DNA from: Akkermansia muciniphila
GTDB lineage: Bacteria; Verrucomicrobiota; Verrucomicrobiia; Verrucomicrobiales; Akkermansiaceae
Direction: 5' to 3'
NCBI RefSeq assembly: GCF_030848305.1
Contig: NZ_CP114598.1
Span: 2,108,001-2,172,000 of the forward strand
Length of the DNA: 64,000 nucleotides
In this document: in pieces, positions 25,760 through 33,563 of the stretch
Layout of the letters: each line of letters begins with the position of its first letter
Position numbering within the stretch: position 1 is the first letter of the stretch
Made by a program: the position numbers and the translations under genes
Notes under the pieces: model-generated
The model's database searches: none
The model's input: only the letters and a program-made list of their open reading frames with translations
What the model was told of the DNA's origin: nothing

Positions 25760-26373
25760 GATGCGGAAGGGCTGAAAATCCAGATGAAAAAGAGAATGAT
25801 GAGGGCAATCAGGAGCAGGGGAAGATGAAAGGAAAGGCCCTGGAGGAACTGGGTCATGAATTCGCGGGAGCTGATGCGCACTTTGCTGGAGCGGCGCACC
25901 CCGGTGAGCACTTTGGTATGCTGCATGCGCGCGCACTGCTGGACAGCATCCGCGAATTCCTCCTCGCAACGGTCAATGACCTGCTGGCCCTGGCTGATCA
26001 GGTTGTCCGTATTTTCAATAGGCCATTCGTCCGGACGCACGGTGCTGAGCATTTTCAGGCTGCGCGTCAGCGCCATATGGATTTGTTCCAGTTCATTGCT
26101 TTCCTGGCGGAGGCTTTCCACTTCCCGGCCGATGAGGTCTGTAGCGTTGACCATGCGGTCGCCCAGCTCATTCTGCTGGTCCATAAACCTGGCTTTGCGC
26201 ATGTGGCTTTCTTCCAGGCGGCGGCGGGAGTTTTCCACTTCCTCCTTTTCCTTCCGCAGCTGTTCCAGCCTTAGCTGGGCCTGTTCCATATCGGCGTCCA
26301 TCTGATCGTCTGCCTGGGAATTGTAGCCGGGTTCGGCGTCCATGCGGCGGTATTGAGGGTGACTTGGTCTCAT
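25756..26373 (-). CDS. Tail-anchored coiled-coil protein of unknown function
   Basis: A 205-residue protein with a polar N-terminus, a long Glu/Arg/Gln-rich coiled coil (about residues 25-105), a second helical segment with 'VIDRCEEEFADAVQQCARM', and one C-terminal membrane helix (LPLLLIALIILFFIWIF). No enzyme motif is visible. It is first in a minus-strand run that continues through the coupled 110-residue gene to gatC and gatA, so all may be co-transcribed. Confidence 0.75.
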   Translation of the reverse strand: MRPSHPQYRRMDAEPGYNSQADDQMDADMEQAQLRLEQLRKEKEEVENSRRRLEESHMRKARFMDQQNELGDRMVNATDLIGREVESLRQESNELEQIHMALTRSLKMLSTVRPDEWPIENTDNLISQGQQVIDRCEEEFADAVQQCARMQHTKVLTGVRRSSKVRISSREFMTQFLQGLSFHLPLLLIALIILFFIWIFSPSAS

Positions 26374-26614
26374 ATGCGGAAAAAATAATGCAGGCCGGCG
26401 TAAGGGATTGCAGCGTTTCCACTCCTTTTTGCCGGAGCGGGGAACGCCTGCGCGTGCTATTATTTAACTTTCACAAAATAAATCAAGCCAAGAAGAAGGC
26501 AGGGAAAGATTTTCCGGATGCTTTCCCGGCAGGAAGTTCCCCGTTCCCGCAAAGGTGGAGGAGGCGAGCTTTTTTTTATGGTCAAAGGCATGGATTTGCT
26601 GGTATGTAGGAAAC

Positions 26615-27451
26615 ATGCAGTCTGACACGGTAGAATGTAAGCCGACCATGTGGTTTACCGGCAGGGCGGTTATCATGGCTCTCATGTTTCTGGGGTTCGG
26701 AGTGTATTTTTATTATGATGCGTCCACCGGATACCCTCAAAAAAATCTGGAGTTTTTCATGCACAAGGCGTTCGTGGACGCTGGAGCCGTGTTTGACCGC
26801 GAGGTGAGCGGAAAAGGGGCGTCTGCAGAGGACTGGGAGCGCATTGTTCTGGCGCGCACCGTGAAATTTCCGGAGGGATACGAGATTCCTTCCGACGTGG
26901 ACCGGAACGCGATGCCGTGGCCTGACATTTTGGCGGATTACAGTCTGATGTCCGCTCCCGGCAAGGGCTGGAGCGCTGCCTGGCAATCCTATTCCGGAGA
27001 AAAGCACTATCCCATCAAGCCGGTGGACCATCCGTATGACGCCTCCAAAATTTTTGAGCAGTGGGTGGCCGGGTGCATTTGCATGGCGCTTGCCATGGTG
27101 GCTCTGTTTTTCCTGGTGAGAACGCGCGGCAGGAAAATGTCCCTGAACGGGGAAGAGGTGACGGCCGCCGGGGTGGTTTTCCGCGTGGATGACATTGCCC
27201 GTCTGGATTTGCGCAGATGGAAACTGAAAGGGCTGGCCATAGCGACGCTGAAGCCGGAATGCGGAGGCGCCCGAATCAGGCTGGACGGTCTGACTTACGG
27301 CGGTTTCCGGAAGGAGGATTCTCCCCATAACGCGGAAGATTTCATGAAGGCTCTTTTGTCTCTCTACAGAGGAGAAATAGTGGATTATGAAGAGATTCCC
27401 GATGCCGGCGGGTCGCCTGCCCGGAAAGAGGACGAGGAACGTGCCGTATGA
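26615..27451 (+). CDS. Two-helix membrane protein of unknown function
   Basis: A 278-residue protein starting at 26615, with TAGGA upstream. An N-terminal helix lies near residues 15-32 (VIMALMFLGFGVYFYYDA) and a second near 155-175. The external domain between them contains 'FMHKAFVDAGAVFDREVSG' and 'AEDWERIVLARTVKFPEGYEIP'. After a Lys/Arg stop-transfer a cytoplasmic beta-rich domain of about 100 residues follows ('MSLNGEEVTAAGVVFRVDDIARLDLRRWKLKG'), resembling a PH-like fold. It is divergent from the gatCA block and overlaps the next gene by ATGA. Confidence 0.75.
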   Translation: MQSDTVECKPTMWFTGRAVIMALMFLGFGVYFYYDASTGYPQKNLEFFMHKAFVDAGAVFDREVSGKGASAEDWERIVLARTVKFPEGYEIPSDVDRNAMPWPDILADYSLMSAPGKGWSAAWQSYSGEKHYPIKPVDHPYDASKIFEQWVAGCICMALAMVALFFLVRTRGRKMSLNGEEVTAAGVVFRVDDIARLDLRRWKLKGLAIATLKPECGGARIRLDGLTYGGFRKEDSPHNAEDFMKALLSLYRGEIVDYEEIPDAGGSPARKEDEERAV

Positions 27452-28659
27452 GCGGGTCTCTTCCACCGGAAAAGGGCGCTAATGACCGCGCGTTTTGCGT
27501 CGCCTGCTGGACGCTGGGGGGGCTGGCGTTTGTCCTGTTGTTGATGGTGGGCGTTTCTTTCAGCCTGTCTGTCCGTACCATGGTGGTGGAAAAAGTGGTG
27601 GAAAAGCCTGTCCCCGTTCCGGCCCGGGAGAAACCGGAGAGCCCGGGCGGAGCCATTGAGGATGGAGCGGCTGAGGAGACGGCACATAGGGTGAACGCTC
27701 CGGCATCCCCTTCTGAAAAGCCCCGTTCCGTGGAAGAAATGCTCCGGGAAGCCGATTTGTCAGATCCGGCAGCCGATTCAGTTCCGGTTGCCGCGGCTGT
27801 TGCGGGAGGGGGGGGCGCCTCCAGCGGGGCATCCCTTCCCGCCGAGAATCCGGATGATGTGATGCCCCCCATGACGGAGGAAGTGGCGGAGCTTGTCAAG
27901 GCGGCCCGGTACGCCCAGATTGAAGGAGACCTTAAAGTGGCGGTCGTGAAGCTGGAGCAGGCCATGAGGCTGGAACCTGATAATCCGGTGGTGCTTTATT
28001 ATTACGGACTCACCTATGAATGGCTGAGGAACGCGGATAAGTCACGGGAGTTTTTTCTGAAAGTATATACCCAGCGGGAGAAGGCGGGAAAATATTTTGC
28101 GCGTGCGGCGCGGCACCTCCAGGCCGGCTTTTCCAGCCCGGCGGATTTGCGGGGGGATATGTCCTTCGGCACTATTCTGGAATACCGGGATCCGGAATGC
28201 CCCGCCGGGGAGCGCGTCAAGCTGATGGTGCCTATTCTGATGAAGGACGGCCTGAATGTCAGGCCGGAGGATTTGCGCGTCATTGTCCAGTTTTTTGACA
28301 AAGTGAATGGGAAGAAAGTGGAAAAGACGCACGCGCCCGAACCTTCTTCCCGATGCGTTACGGAACCTGCGGATTGGGCGGACGGTGAGGAAATCATGGA
28401 AATAACCTACTACATGCCCCCTTTGACGGAAGAAGAGACGATCGCTTATGGAAGCCTGAAGTATTACGGATATACTGCTAAATTGTATTACAAGGGAGAA
28501 CCGATGGATTGCCATGCTTCCCCGCCCGTGCTATTTTTACTGGAACAGATGAATCAGAGTTCCCCTTCCGGACTGCCCGAGATTTATGACGGCGGCTTGC
28601 TTCCCCCTGTAGAAGCGGCTCCGGTTTCTGATTCTTATGAATCCCTTTTGCCTCCCTGA
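27448..28659 (+). CDS. Membrane-anchored TPR-containing protein of unknown function
   Basis: A 403-residue protein with one N-terminal helix near residues 18-40 (LGGLAFVLLLMVGVSFSLSV). A low-complexity Pro/Ala/Gly linker runs to about residue 135. A TPR-like pair ('AARYAQIEGDLKVAVVKLEQAMRLEPDNPVV', then 'YYGLTYEWLRNADKSREFFLKV') is followed by a beta-rich C-terminal domain. The start overlaps the previous stop and the stop overlaps the next start, so three genes are translationally coupled. No enzyme function is apparent; a scaffold role on the outer face of the membrane is plausible. Confidence 0.78.
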   Translation: MSGSLPPEKGANDRAFCVACWTLGGLAFVLLLMVGVSFSLSVRTMVVEKVVEKPVPVPAREKPESPGGAIEDGAAEETAHRVNAPASPSEKPRSVEEMLREADLSDPAADSVPVAAAVAGGGGASSGASLPAENPDDVMPPMTEEVAELVKAARYAQIEGDLKVAVVKLEQAMRLEPDNPVVLYYYGLTYEWLRNADKSREFFLKVYTQREKAGKYFARAARHLQAGFSSPADLRGDMSFGTILEYRDPECPAGERVKLMVPILMKDGLNVRPEDLRVIVQFFDKVNGKKVEKTHAPEPSSRCVTEPADWADGEEIMEITYYMPPLTEEETIAYGSLKYYGYTAKLYYKGEPMDCHASPPVLFLLEQMNQSSPSGLPEIYDGGLLPPVEAAPVSDSYESLLPP

Positions 28660-30197
28660 TGCCTGATTTGTCCATGTTTGACCTTCCCCACAATTTTGGC
28701 GACTACACGCTGGTGGCATTCATTGGCCGCACGCGCGGTGGGATTCTTTATCAGGCCATCCAGCAGGGCATGGACCGTTCCGTGTTCCTGGAGCTGCTGG
28801 ATCCGGGCAATCCGGAGGGTGTAGGCGTGGAGGATTTCCTGATGAAGGCCCGCACGCGCGCCGTCATCAATGCTCCGGTGCTGGGCACCGTCTATGAAGC
28901 GTCCCAGGCCCAGGGGTACTGGTTCGTCACCAGCGAACAACTGGGAGGCGCGTCCCTCCAGGCCTTGCTGGACCGCGGGCAGACCCTGTCCATGAAGGAT
29001 TTGCTGAAAGTGATTGAAACGGTTGGCAATATGTGCGGCAGGTATGAACGCCTGCGGACCGCTTTCAATATGATGGAGCCGCGTCACATTTTCCTGGATG
29101 ACAAGTCCTCCGTGCGGCTGATGAATACGGCCGTGCCCGGTGACTTTCACGAAGAAATATCCCGAACCCAGATGAAGCGCCTGGGCGTTGACCTGCCGCC
29201 TCTGGTGACGCCGGATGTGCCCGGAACCACGCGGCTGCGTACCCTGCTGGAATGGATGAGGGAAGGGCAGAACGGAAAGCCGATGCAATGGGACCAGGTT
29301 ATGGAGCTGGTTGCTGCGGTCCGTGAGCAGCTGGGGCTTTCCCCCCGGGTGACCACCCACCGCTATACCGTCCCCACGGAATCCCGCGGAAAAGCCGGAA
29401 AACGGCTGCTTTGGTCCGGAACGGGCCTGCTGGGCGCGGGAATAGCCGCGGCTGCCGTTCTTCTGTTGTTCCCCCGGGAAAAGGAACCCGTATCCTGCCC
29501 CCATGTTCCGTCTCCTAAACATTATCCCGATTTTTCCGCCAGCGATCATACGGAAGTCCGCGTAACTCTTCCCGGAGGCGGGGAACTGATTGTGGGGGCC
29601 CATGAAATTACCCTGGAATCCTACCGCCTGTTTTTGGAACAGTGGGTACGCCTTACTCCGGAGCTGAGGGAGGAATATTCCCATCCGGACCAGCCGGACA
29701 AGAGGACTGCCTCCCATATTCCCCGGGACTGGGAGGCTATGTGGAAGGCGGCTTCCATGCCGGGAGGCAAATGGAAAGGCAGGAAAATAACGCCCCGCTC
29801 TCCCGTCGTCAACGTTACTTTCTGGGATGCCTGGGCGTATGCGAAATGGAAGCCCGTGGCCCCTGGAGAACCGCGCTACCGCCTGCCTGAGCGTGGGGAA
29901 TGGATGGCCCTGGGAAAGATGATGGAAACGGGTGAAAAGGGTGACAAGACGCTGGTGATTGACAGATACAGCAATGATTACGATTTAAAGACCGGCGTAT
30001 GCGGCATGGCTTCCGGCGTGATGGAATGGACTTCCTCCATGGAAAAGGATCCTGCGCGCGTGAAGGAGCCTCCGGGGCCGGTGGCCTGCGGCGGAGACTG
30101 GAGGCAACCCGGCATCTCCAACCGGGTGGAATACCTGCGCTCCCGCGGTGAAAGCCGGGACAACCTGGGGTTCAGAATCGTGCGGGATATCCGCTGA
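28659..30197 (+). CDS. Pseudokinase-like domain, membrane helix and FGE/sulfatase-modifying-factor fold
   Basis: A 512-residue fusion. Residues 13-225 follow the plan of a bacterial Ser/Thr kinase ('LVAFIGRTRGGILYQA', 'PVLGTVYEASQAQGYWFVTSEQLGG' as hinge, 'PRHIFLDDKSSVRLMNTA' in place of HRD...N...DFG). The ATP-binding Lys, the catalytic Asp and the DFG Asp are all missing, so it is a predicted pseudokinase. A helix lies near 247-265. Residues 300-510 resemble the FGE/SUMF1 fold ('SPVVNVTFWDAWAYAKW', 'YRLPERGEWMAL', 'CGGDWRQPG', 'NLGFRIVRDI'), but the cysteine pair needed for FGE catalysis is not present. It may be a binding or signalling module rather than an enzyme. Coupled to two membrane proteins upstream. 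Confidence 0.8.
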   Translation: MPDLSMFDLPHNFGDYTLVAFIGRTRGGILYQAIQQGMDRSVFLELLDPGNPEGVGVEDFLMKARTRAVINAPVLGTVYEASQAQGYWFVTSEQLGGASLQALLDRGQTLSMKDLLKVIETVGNMCGRYERLRTAFNMMEPRHIFLDDKSSVRLMNTAVPGDFHEEISRTQMKRLGVDLPPLVTPDVPGTTRLRTLLEWMREGQNGKPMQWDQVMELVAAVREQLGLSPRVTTHRYTVPTESRGKAGKRLLWSGTGLLGAGIAAAAVLLLFPREKEPVSCPHVPSPKHYPDFSASDHTEVRVTLPGGGELIVGAHEITLESYRLFLEQWVRLTPELREEYSHPDQPDKRTASHIPRDWEAMWKAASMPGGKWKGRKITPRSPVVNVTFWDAWAYAKWKPVAPGEPRYRLPERGEWMALGKMMETGEKGDKTLVIDRYSNDYDLKTGVCGMASGVMEWTSSMEKDPARVKEPPGPVACGGDWRQPGISNRVEYLRSRGESRDNLGFRIVRDIR

Positions 30198-30231
30198 CTT
30201 GTTTAATAACAATACTTAACATACCAATATC

Positions 30232-31074
30232 ATGAAACATATCCTTGCCATGCTGCTGGCCCTGCTGGGCGCGTCCGGGGCCCTGGCCCAGATTTACGTG
30301 AAAGTCGTTCCGGAAAAGAAGACCTTCCTCAGCGGGGAAGCCATGTATATGAGGCTGACCATTACCAACAATTCCGGCGTGCCCGTGGAACTGAAAAGCC
30401 GGGAATATTCCTCCTGGCTGGATATCCATGTGGAGCATTCCACTGCGGGGACGGAGCTCCCCCAGTCCAAGTTTGCCCTGTTCCCGCCTCTCAAGGTTCC
30501 GGCCGGCATGAGCGTTTCCCGCAAGATTGATCTGCGCCATTTCTATGACTTGTCCCGTGAGGGCAACTACCATGTGCAGGCCGTTGTCAAAATGCCCAAT
30601 CAGAAGGACATGTTTGCTTCCCAGAAATCCCTGTTTGCCGTCCGGACGGGAACGCCCATGTGGTCCCAGACCGTAGCTATTCCGGCCAGTGCCAAGCGGT
30701 GCACTTTTTCCATTTGCACCATTGCCGTGCGGGGGATCCAGAAGTTGTATGTGCAGACGAAGGATCCGGATACGGGAGTGGCCTACAATGCCGTGTGCAT
30801 CGGGGACTGGCTGGGGACCACGCGTCCGCAGTGCATGGTGGACGGCAAGGCGAATGTCCATGTCTTCTTCCCAACTACTCCCATGCTGAGCGCGTATTCC
30901 CGCATCAACTACCGGGGAACGATGGAGAAGCTCCAGTACTATAAAAAGGTGGTGGGAGCTCCCTCCATGATCTTTCTCCCGGACGGTAGCGTGCGTGTGA
31001 CGGGAGCCGTCCATTATGATCCTACCGTGAAGCCCAAGACGGTTCCGGATGCCGCTGACGTTCCCGGCATGTGA
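30232..31074 (+). CDS. Secreted beta-rich protein of unknown function
   Basis: A 280-residue protein with a signal peptide (cleavage near ALA-QI at residue 19-20). A first beta domain (residues 20-135) opens 'VKVVPEKKTFLSGEAMYMRLTI' and has 'TNNSGVPVELKSREYSSWLD', a pattern seen in Ig-like domains of the BsuPI inhibitor type. A second half contains 'TISIC'-like strands and paired cysteines. A similar N-terminal arrangement occurs in the protein at 63473-64000. It is 34 bp downstream of the pseudokinase gene and probably in the same operon. Confidence 0.74.
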   Translation: MKHILAMLLALLGASGALAQIYVKVVPEKKTFLSGEAMYMRLTITNNSGVPVELKSREYSSWLDIHVEHSTAGTELPQSKFALFPPLKVPAGMSVSRKIDLRHFYDLSREGNYHVQAVVKMPNQKDMFASQKSLFAVRTGTPMWSQTVAIPASAKRCTFSICTIAVRGIQKLYVQTKDPDTGVAYNAVCIGDWLGTTRPQCMVDGKANVHVFFPTTPMLSAYSRINYRGTMEKLQYYKKVVGAPSMIFLPDGSVRVTGAVHYDPTVKPKTVPDAADVPGM

Positions 31075-31174
31075 ATCCGTCCGGGTTTCCTGGGAGCCAT
31101 GCAGGGAACAGGAAAAGGCAAATGCGCTGCTTCTCCCGTACGGGAAAAAGGAGATATTCCGGTATTTCCCTGAG

Positions 31175-32194
31175 TTATTTTTCCGGCTGAGGCGCGTTTT
31201 TCAGGATGTTTTGCACGCTTTTCTGCACCAGGCTGACGGGAAGGGCGTAATTTTCCGCCCGGTTCACTCTGGCGATGTTCATGCCGATGAGTTCCCCTTT
31301 GAGGTTGAGCAGCGGGCCTCCCATCAGCGTGCACCGGGAAGGGGTGTCATGCTGGAGGACCATAGGAAAATCATCCCTGCGTTTACTGAAGCCGCCGCTG
31401 ATCAGGTCATTGGAATCCTCAGGAACGTTTTCTCCCAGGGCCTGACGTCTGGAACCCAGCGTGATGGTGTAGGATAACCTTTTATCCTTGCGTTTGACGT
31501 CCAGCGTCACTTTTTCCCCCACTTTTTTCCCGGACAGGATGGGGGAAACGGCATTCAGCGCAGTAATGGGCGTGCCGTCCACCGCCAGAATCTCATCTCC
31601 GGCCATGGCTCCGGCCTGGGCCGCGGGTCCGTCTTTGATAACTTCCTGAATGGAACAGGGGGCGCCGAAGACGACGCCCAGATAGGCGGTATCTCCGTTC
31701 GGGATGGGGCGCCGCGCCGCGCTAAGGGTTCCCAGCTGGGGCCGTCTGGAAGTACGGGTGGTGGAACCGTTGCTTACCACCAGGGTTCCCATGGCTGCAT
31801 CATTGCTGACGGAGCCGGGGGCGCGCAGGCCTGAGGCTTCCACTTTCACTACCGCGATGTCTGTGGACGGGTCCGAGCCAATTTCCCTGAACTGCCCATA
31901 TTTGGAAGAACCTACCCGGATAGTCAGATCCCTGTAGGAATGGAGTTCCGAGGCCTTGGTGGCGATATAGCCGTCCGGGCTAAGCACAATGCCGTAAATC
32001 ACAACATCATGACCGGAAAAGAAAACCGCGCTCAAGTCCTGAAGACGTTCGCGGATGGGTTCGATGATTTTCAGAACGGCTTTTCCGTTGATTCTCTGTT
32101 CAAAATCCAGGCTCCCGCTGTTTCTTGCCGCCAGAGCGGGATGAAACAGGAAGAAGGCCAGGGGAGACAGGCAGACGCAGAAAGAACATTTCAT
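31175..32194 (-). CDS. Trypsin-like pseudoprotease with a nested PDZ domain
   Basis: A 339-residue exported protein (signal peptide about 1-22). Residues 55-145 match the first lobe of a Do-like protease, but the catalytic His region reads GYIATKASEL with no His; the Asp segment STDIAVVKV is kept. Residues 171-248 form a PDZ domain ('YLGVVFG', 'GPAAQAGAMAGDEILAVDGTPI'). After it the second lobe resumes with 'MGGPLLNLKGELIGMNIAR', where the nucleophile Ser is Met291. So two of three catalytic residues are lost, and the PDZ sits inside the second lobe rather than after it. Its ATG overlaps the stop of the intact protease upstream, so both are made together. Confidence 0.82.
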   Translation of the reverse strand: MKCSFCVCLSPLAFFLFHPALAARNSGSLDFEQRINGKAVLKIIEPIRERLQDLSAVFFSGHDVVIYGIVLSPDGYIATKASELHSYRDLTIRVGSSKYGQFREIGSDPSTDIAVVKVEASGLRAPGSVSNDAAMGTLVVSNGSTTRTSRRPQLGTLSAARRPIPNGDTAYLGVVFGAPCSIQEVIKDGPAAQAGAMAGDEILAVDGTPITALNAVSPILSGKKVGEKVTLDVKRKDKRLSYTITLGSRRQALGENVPEDSNDLISGGFSKRRDDFPMVLQHDTPSRCTLMGGPLLNLKGELIGMNIARVNRAENYALPVSLVQKSVQNILKNAPQPEK

Positions 32195-32955
32195 GATGGC
32201 TTAGGGGTGAATGGCTGGCTGTCCTGTTCCGGTGCCGGCGTCAGGGAGGGCTTTTCTTCCGCTGCCTCCTCCGTCAGAGCATCGAAATCCTTCATGGGCA
32301 CGTGAAGATTGTCTTCAAGACCGGAACCGACCCGGCTGTGAATGCCAATCAGCTTTCCATCCAGATTGAAAAGAGGTCCGCCGGAATCTCCGCGAATCAA
32401 CTTGCAGTCCGTCTGAATGACGCCGTCTTTGAGGGAAACCACCCTTCCCAGGCGCACCATCGGGCCGCGTTTCCGATCCAGACCTCCGCCGTGCCCCAGC
32501 GCGAATACCCAGTCCCCCACACGAGGCATTTCTTCCGCTTTTTCCACGCAGGGCAGGTCCCTGTCCAATTTGGACGTGGTTTTGGCCATGCCTGCATCCG
32601 AATTACTGTTTTGCGCCGTAGTTTTTCCAGGCAGGCACGTTCCATCCGGCAGGATGATTTTGAGCGTAGTGCCTTTTTTGTCCACGACGTGGGCCGCTGA
32701 AAAAACCAGGCCTTTTTCCGAAACCAGGATGCCGGAGCCGCTGCCGTTGTTGATTTCAATGCAGACCAGGGCGGGGAGTACCCGGGGAAGCATTTGCTGA
32801 AGCCGGTGTTCAATTTGCCGCAAGTCTTCTATGGATTGCGGGGTGGAAGCCAGGAGGCCGGCTCCATCAGCGGATTGTGCCGGAGCTGGCGGAACCAGTA
32901 ATGCCGTGCCGCAGAGAATGGCGGAAAAACAGGGGAGCCGGAGAGCCGGGATCAT
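32191..32955 (-). CDS. Secreted trypsin-like serine protease
   Basis: A 254-residue protein with an N-terminal signal sequence (cleavage near PAPAQ, about residue 27). The trypsin fold has an intact triad: His89 in SAAHVV, Asp120 in SNSDAG and Ser171 in GDSGGPLF. It lacks a PDZ domain and ends with a Pro/Glu-rich tail after residue 228. It probably acts in the periplasm on damaged or regulated envelope proteins. It is coupled by ATGA overlap to the downstream pseudoprotease, and a 43-residue membrane peptide lies 12 bp upstream. Confidence 0.88.
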   Translation of the reverse strand: MIPALRLPCFSAILCGTALLVPPAPAQSADGAGLLASTPQSIEDLRQIEHRLQQMLPRVLPALVCIEINNGSGSGILVSEKGLVFSAAHVVDKKGTTLKIILPDGTCLPGKTTAQNSNSDAGMAKTTSKLDRDLPCVEKAEEMPRVGDWVFALGHGGGLDRKRGPMVRLGRVVSLKDGVIQTDCKLIRGDSGGPLFNLDGKLIGIHSRVGSGLEDNLHVPMKDFDALTEEAAEEKPSLTPAPEQDSQPFTPKPS

Positions 32956-32967
32956 GGTTGCCGGGGA

Positions 32968-33099
32968 TTATTGCTCAGAGACGGAAGTTTCCGTCTTCTG
33001 CTGCTGGTCTTCCTGTCCTCCGCCCACCAGGGAATCATGGTAATATACGCCGATAAACAGGCCTGCCAGCGTAATAAGGGTAATGAGGAGTTCTTTCAT
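32968..33099 (-). CDS. 43-residue single-pass membrane peptide
   Basis: A small open frame read directly from the sequence. It encodes MKELLITLITLAGLFIGVYY, a membrane helix at residues 4-20, followed by a Gly-rich turn and a Gln/Glu-rich polar tail ending TSVSEQ. It lies 12 bp upstream of the serine protease on the same strand and 188 bp from the divergent tRNA gene. No strong ribosome-binding site is visible. The helix-plus-polar-tail layout and the position make it credible, but it is too short for family recognition. Confidence 0.6.
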   Translation of the reverse strand: MKELLITLITLAGLFIGVYYHDSLVGGGQEDQQQKTETSVSEQ

Positions 33100-33220
33100 G
33101 CCGTCACAGCATAGAATGCGTCCTTGCATCTGACGAGAGAATTTCATTGATAAGCCGCATTTTGATGCAGTTCGGCAGAGCGTGGGATGAATGCGGATGA
33201 GGAAATAGACAAAATAAAGG

Positions 33221-33248
33221 TTGCTTTTTCCCGTGACAGGCGTATAAA
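33221..33248 (+). promoter_or_regulatory. Promoter of the tRNA-Gly gene
   Basis: TTGCTT (33221-33226) and TATAAA (33243-33248) are separated by 16 bp. The start would be near 33255, 33 bp before the mature tRNA 5' end. Confidence 0.6.
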
Positions 33249-33287
33249 TCTGTCAGCGGCCATTTCCGGTTCGCTGGCTCATTTAAA

Positions 33288-33362
33288 GCGGATGTAGCTC
33301 AGGGGTAGAGCGCAACCTTGCCAAGGTTGATGTCGTGGGTTCGAATCCCATCATCCGCTCCA
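33288..33362 (+). tRNA. tRNA-Gly (GCC)
   Basis: A complete cloverleaf. The acceptor GCGGATG pairs with CATCCGC, the D arm is AGCTC...GAGC, and the anticodon stem CAACC/GGTTG has a TTGCCAA loop with anticodon GCC at 33320-33322. The T arm has TTCGAAT, the discriminator is T, and CCA is encoded at 33360-33362. It reads GGC and GGT codons and is charged by the glycyl-tRNA synthetase at 11.8 kb. Confidence 0.97.
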
Positions 33363-33563
33363 TTTTTTATTCCGGCTGGTTTGATGCGGGAATAACGGAT
33401 TTGCCTGAACAGCGGTGTTTCCGCTTCATTGTTTGAAAGAGCGGAGAAAGGATATGGCGGTTTGTTTATCCTTGCAACGGTGAAACAAGAGCCGGATATC
33501 TTGTTTGCGACGAAGTTTTATGCGCTGTCCCGCCTTTGTTGCTCTCCACCGGAAGGCGAGGAA

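Noticed and set aside
25760-25969. N-terminal extension of the 110-residue membrane protein
   Set aside because: The added residues are Pro/His/Cys-rich and lie antisense to nothing conserved; the ATGA overlap at 25759 gives a better start.
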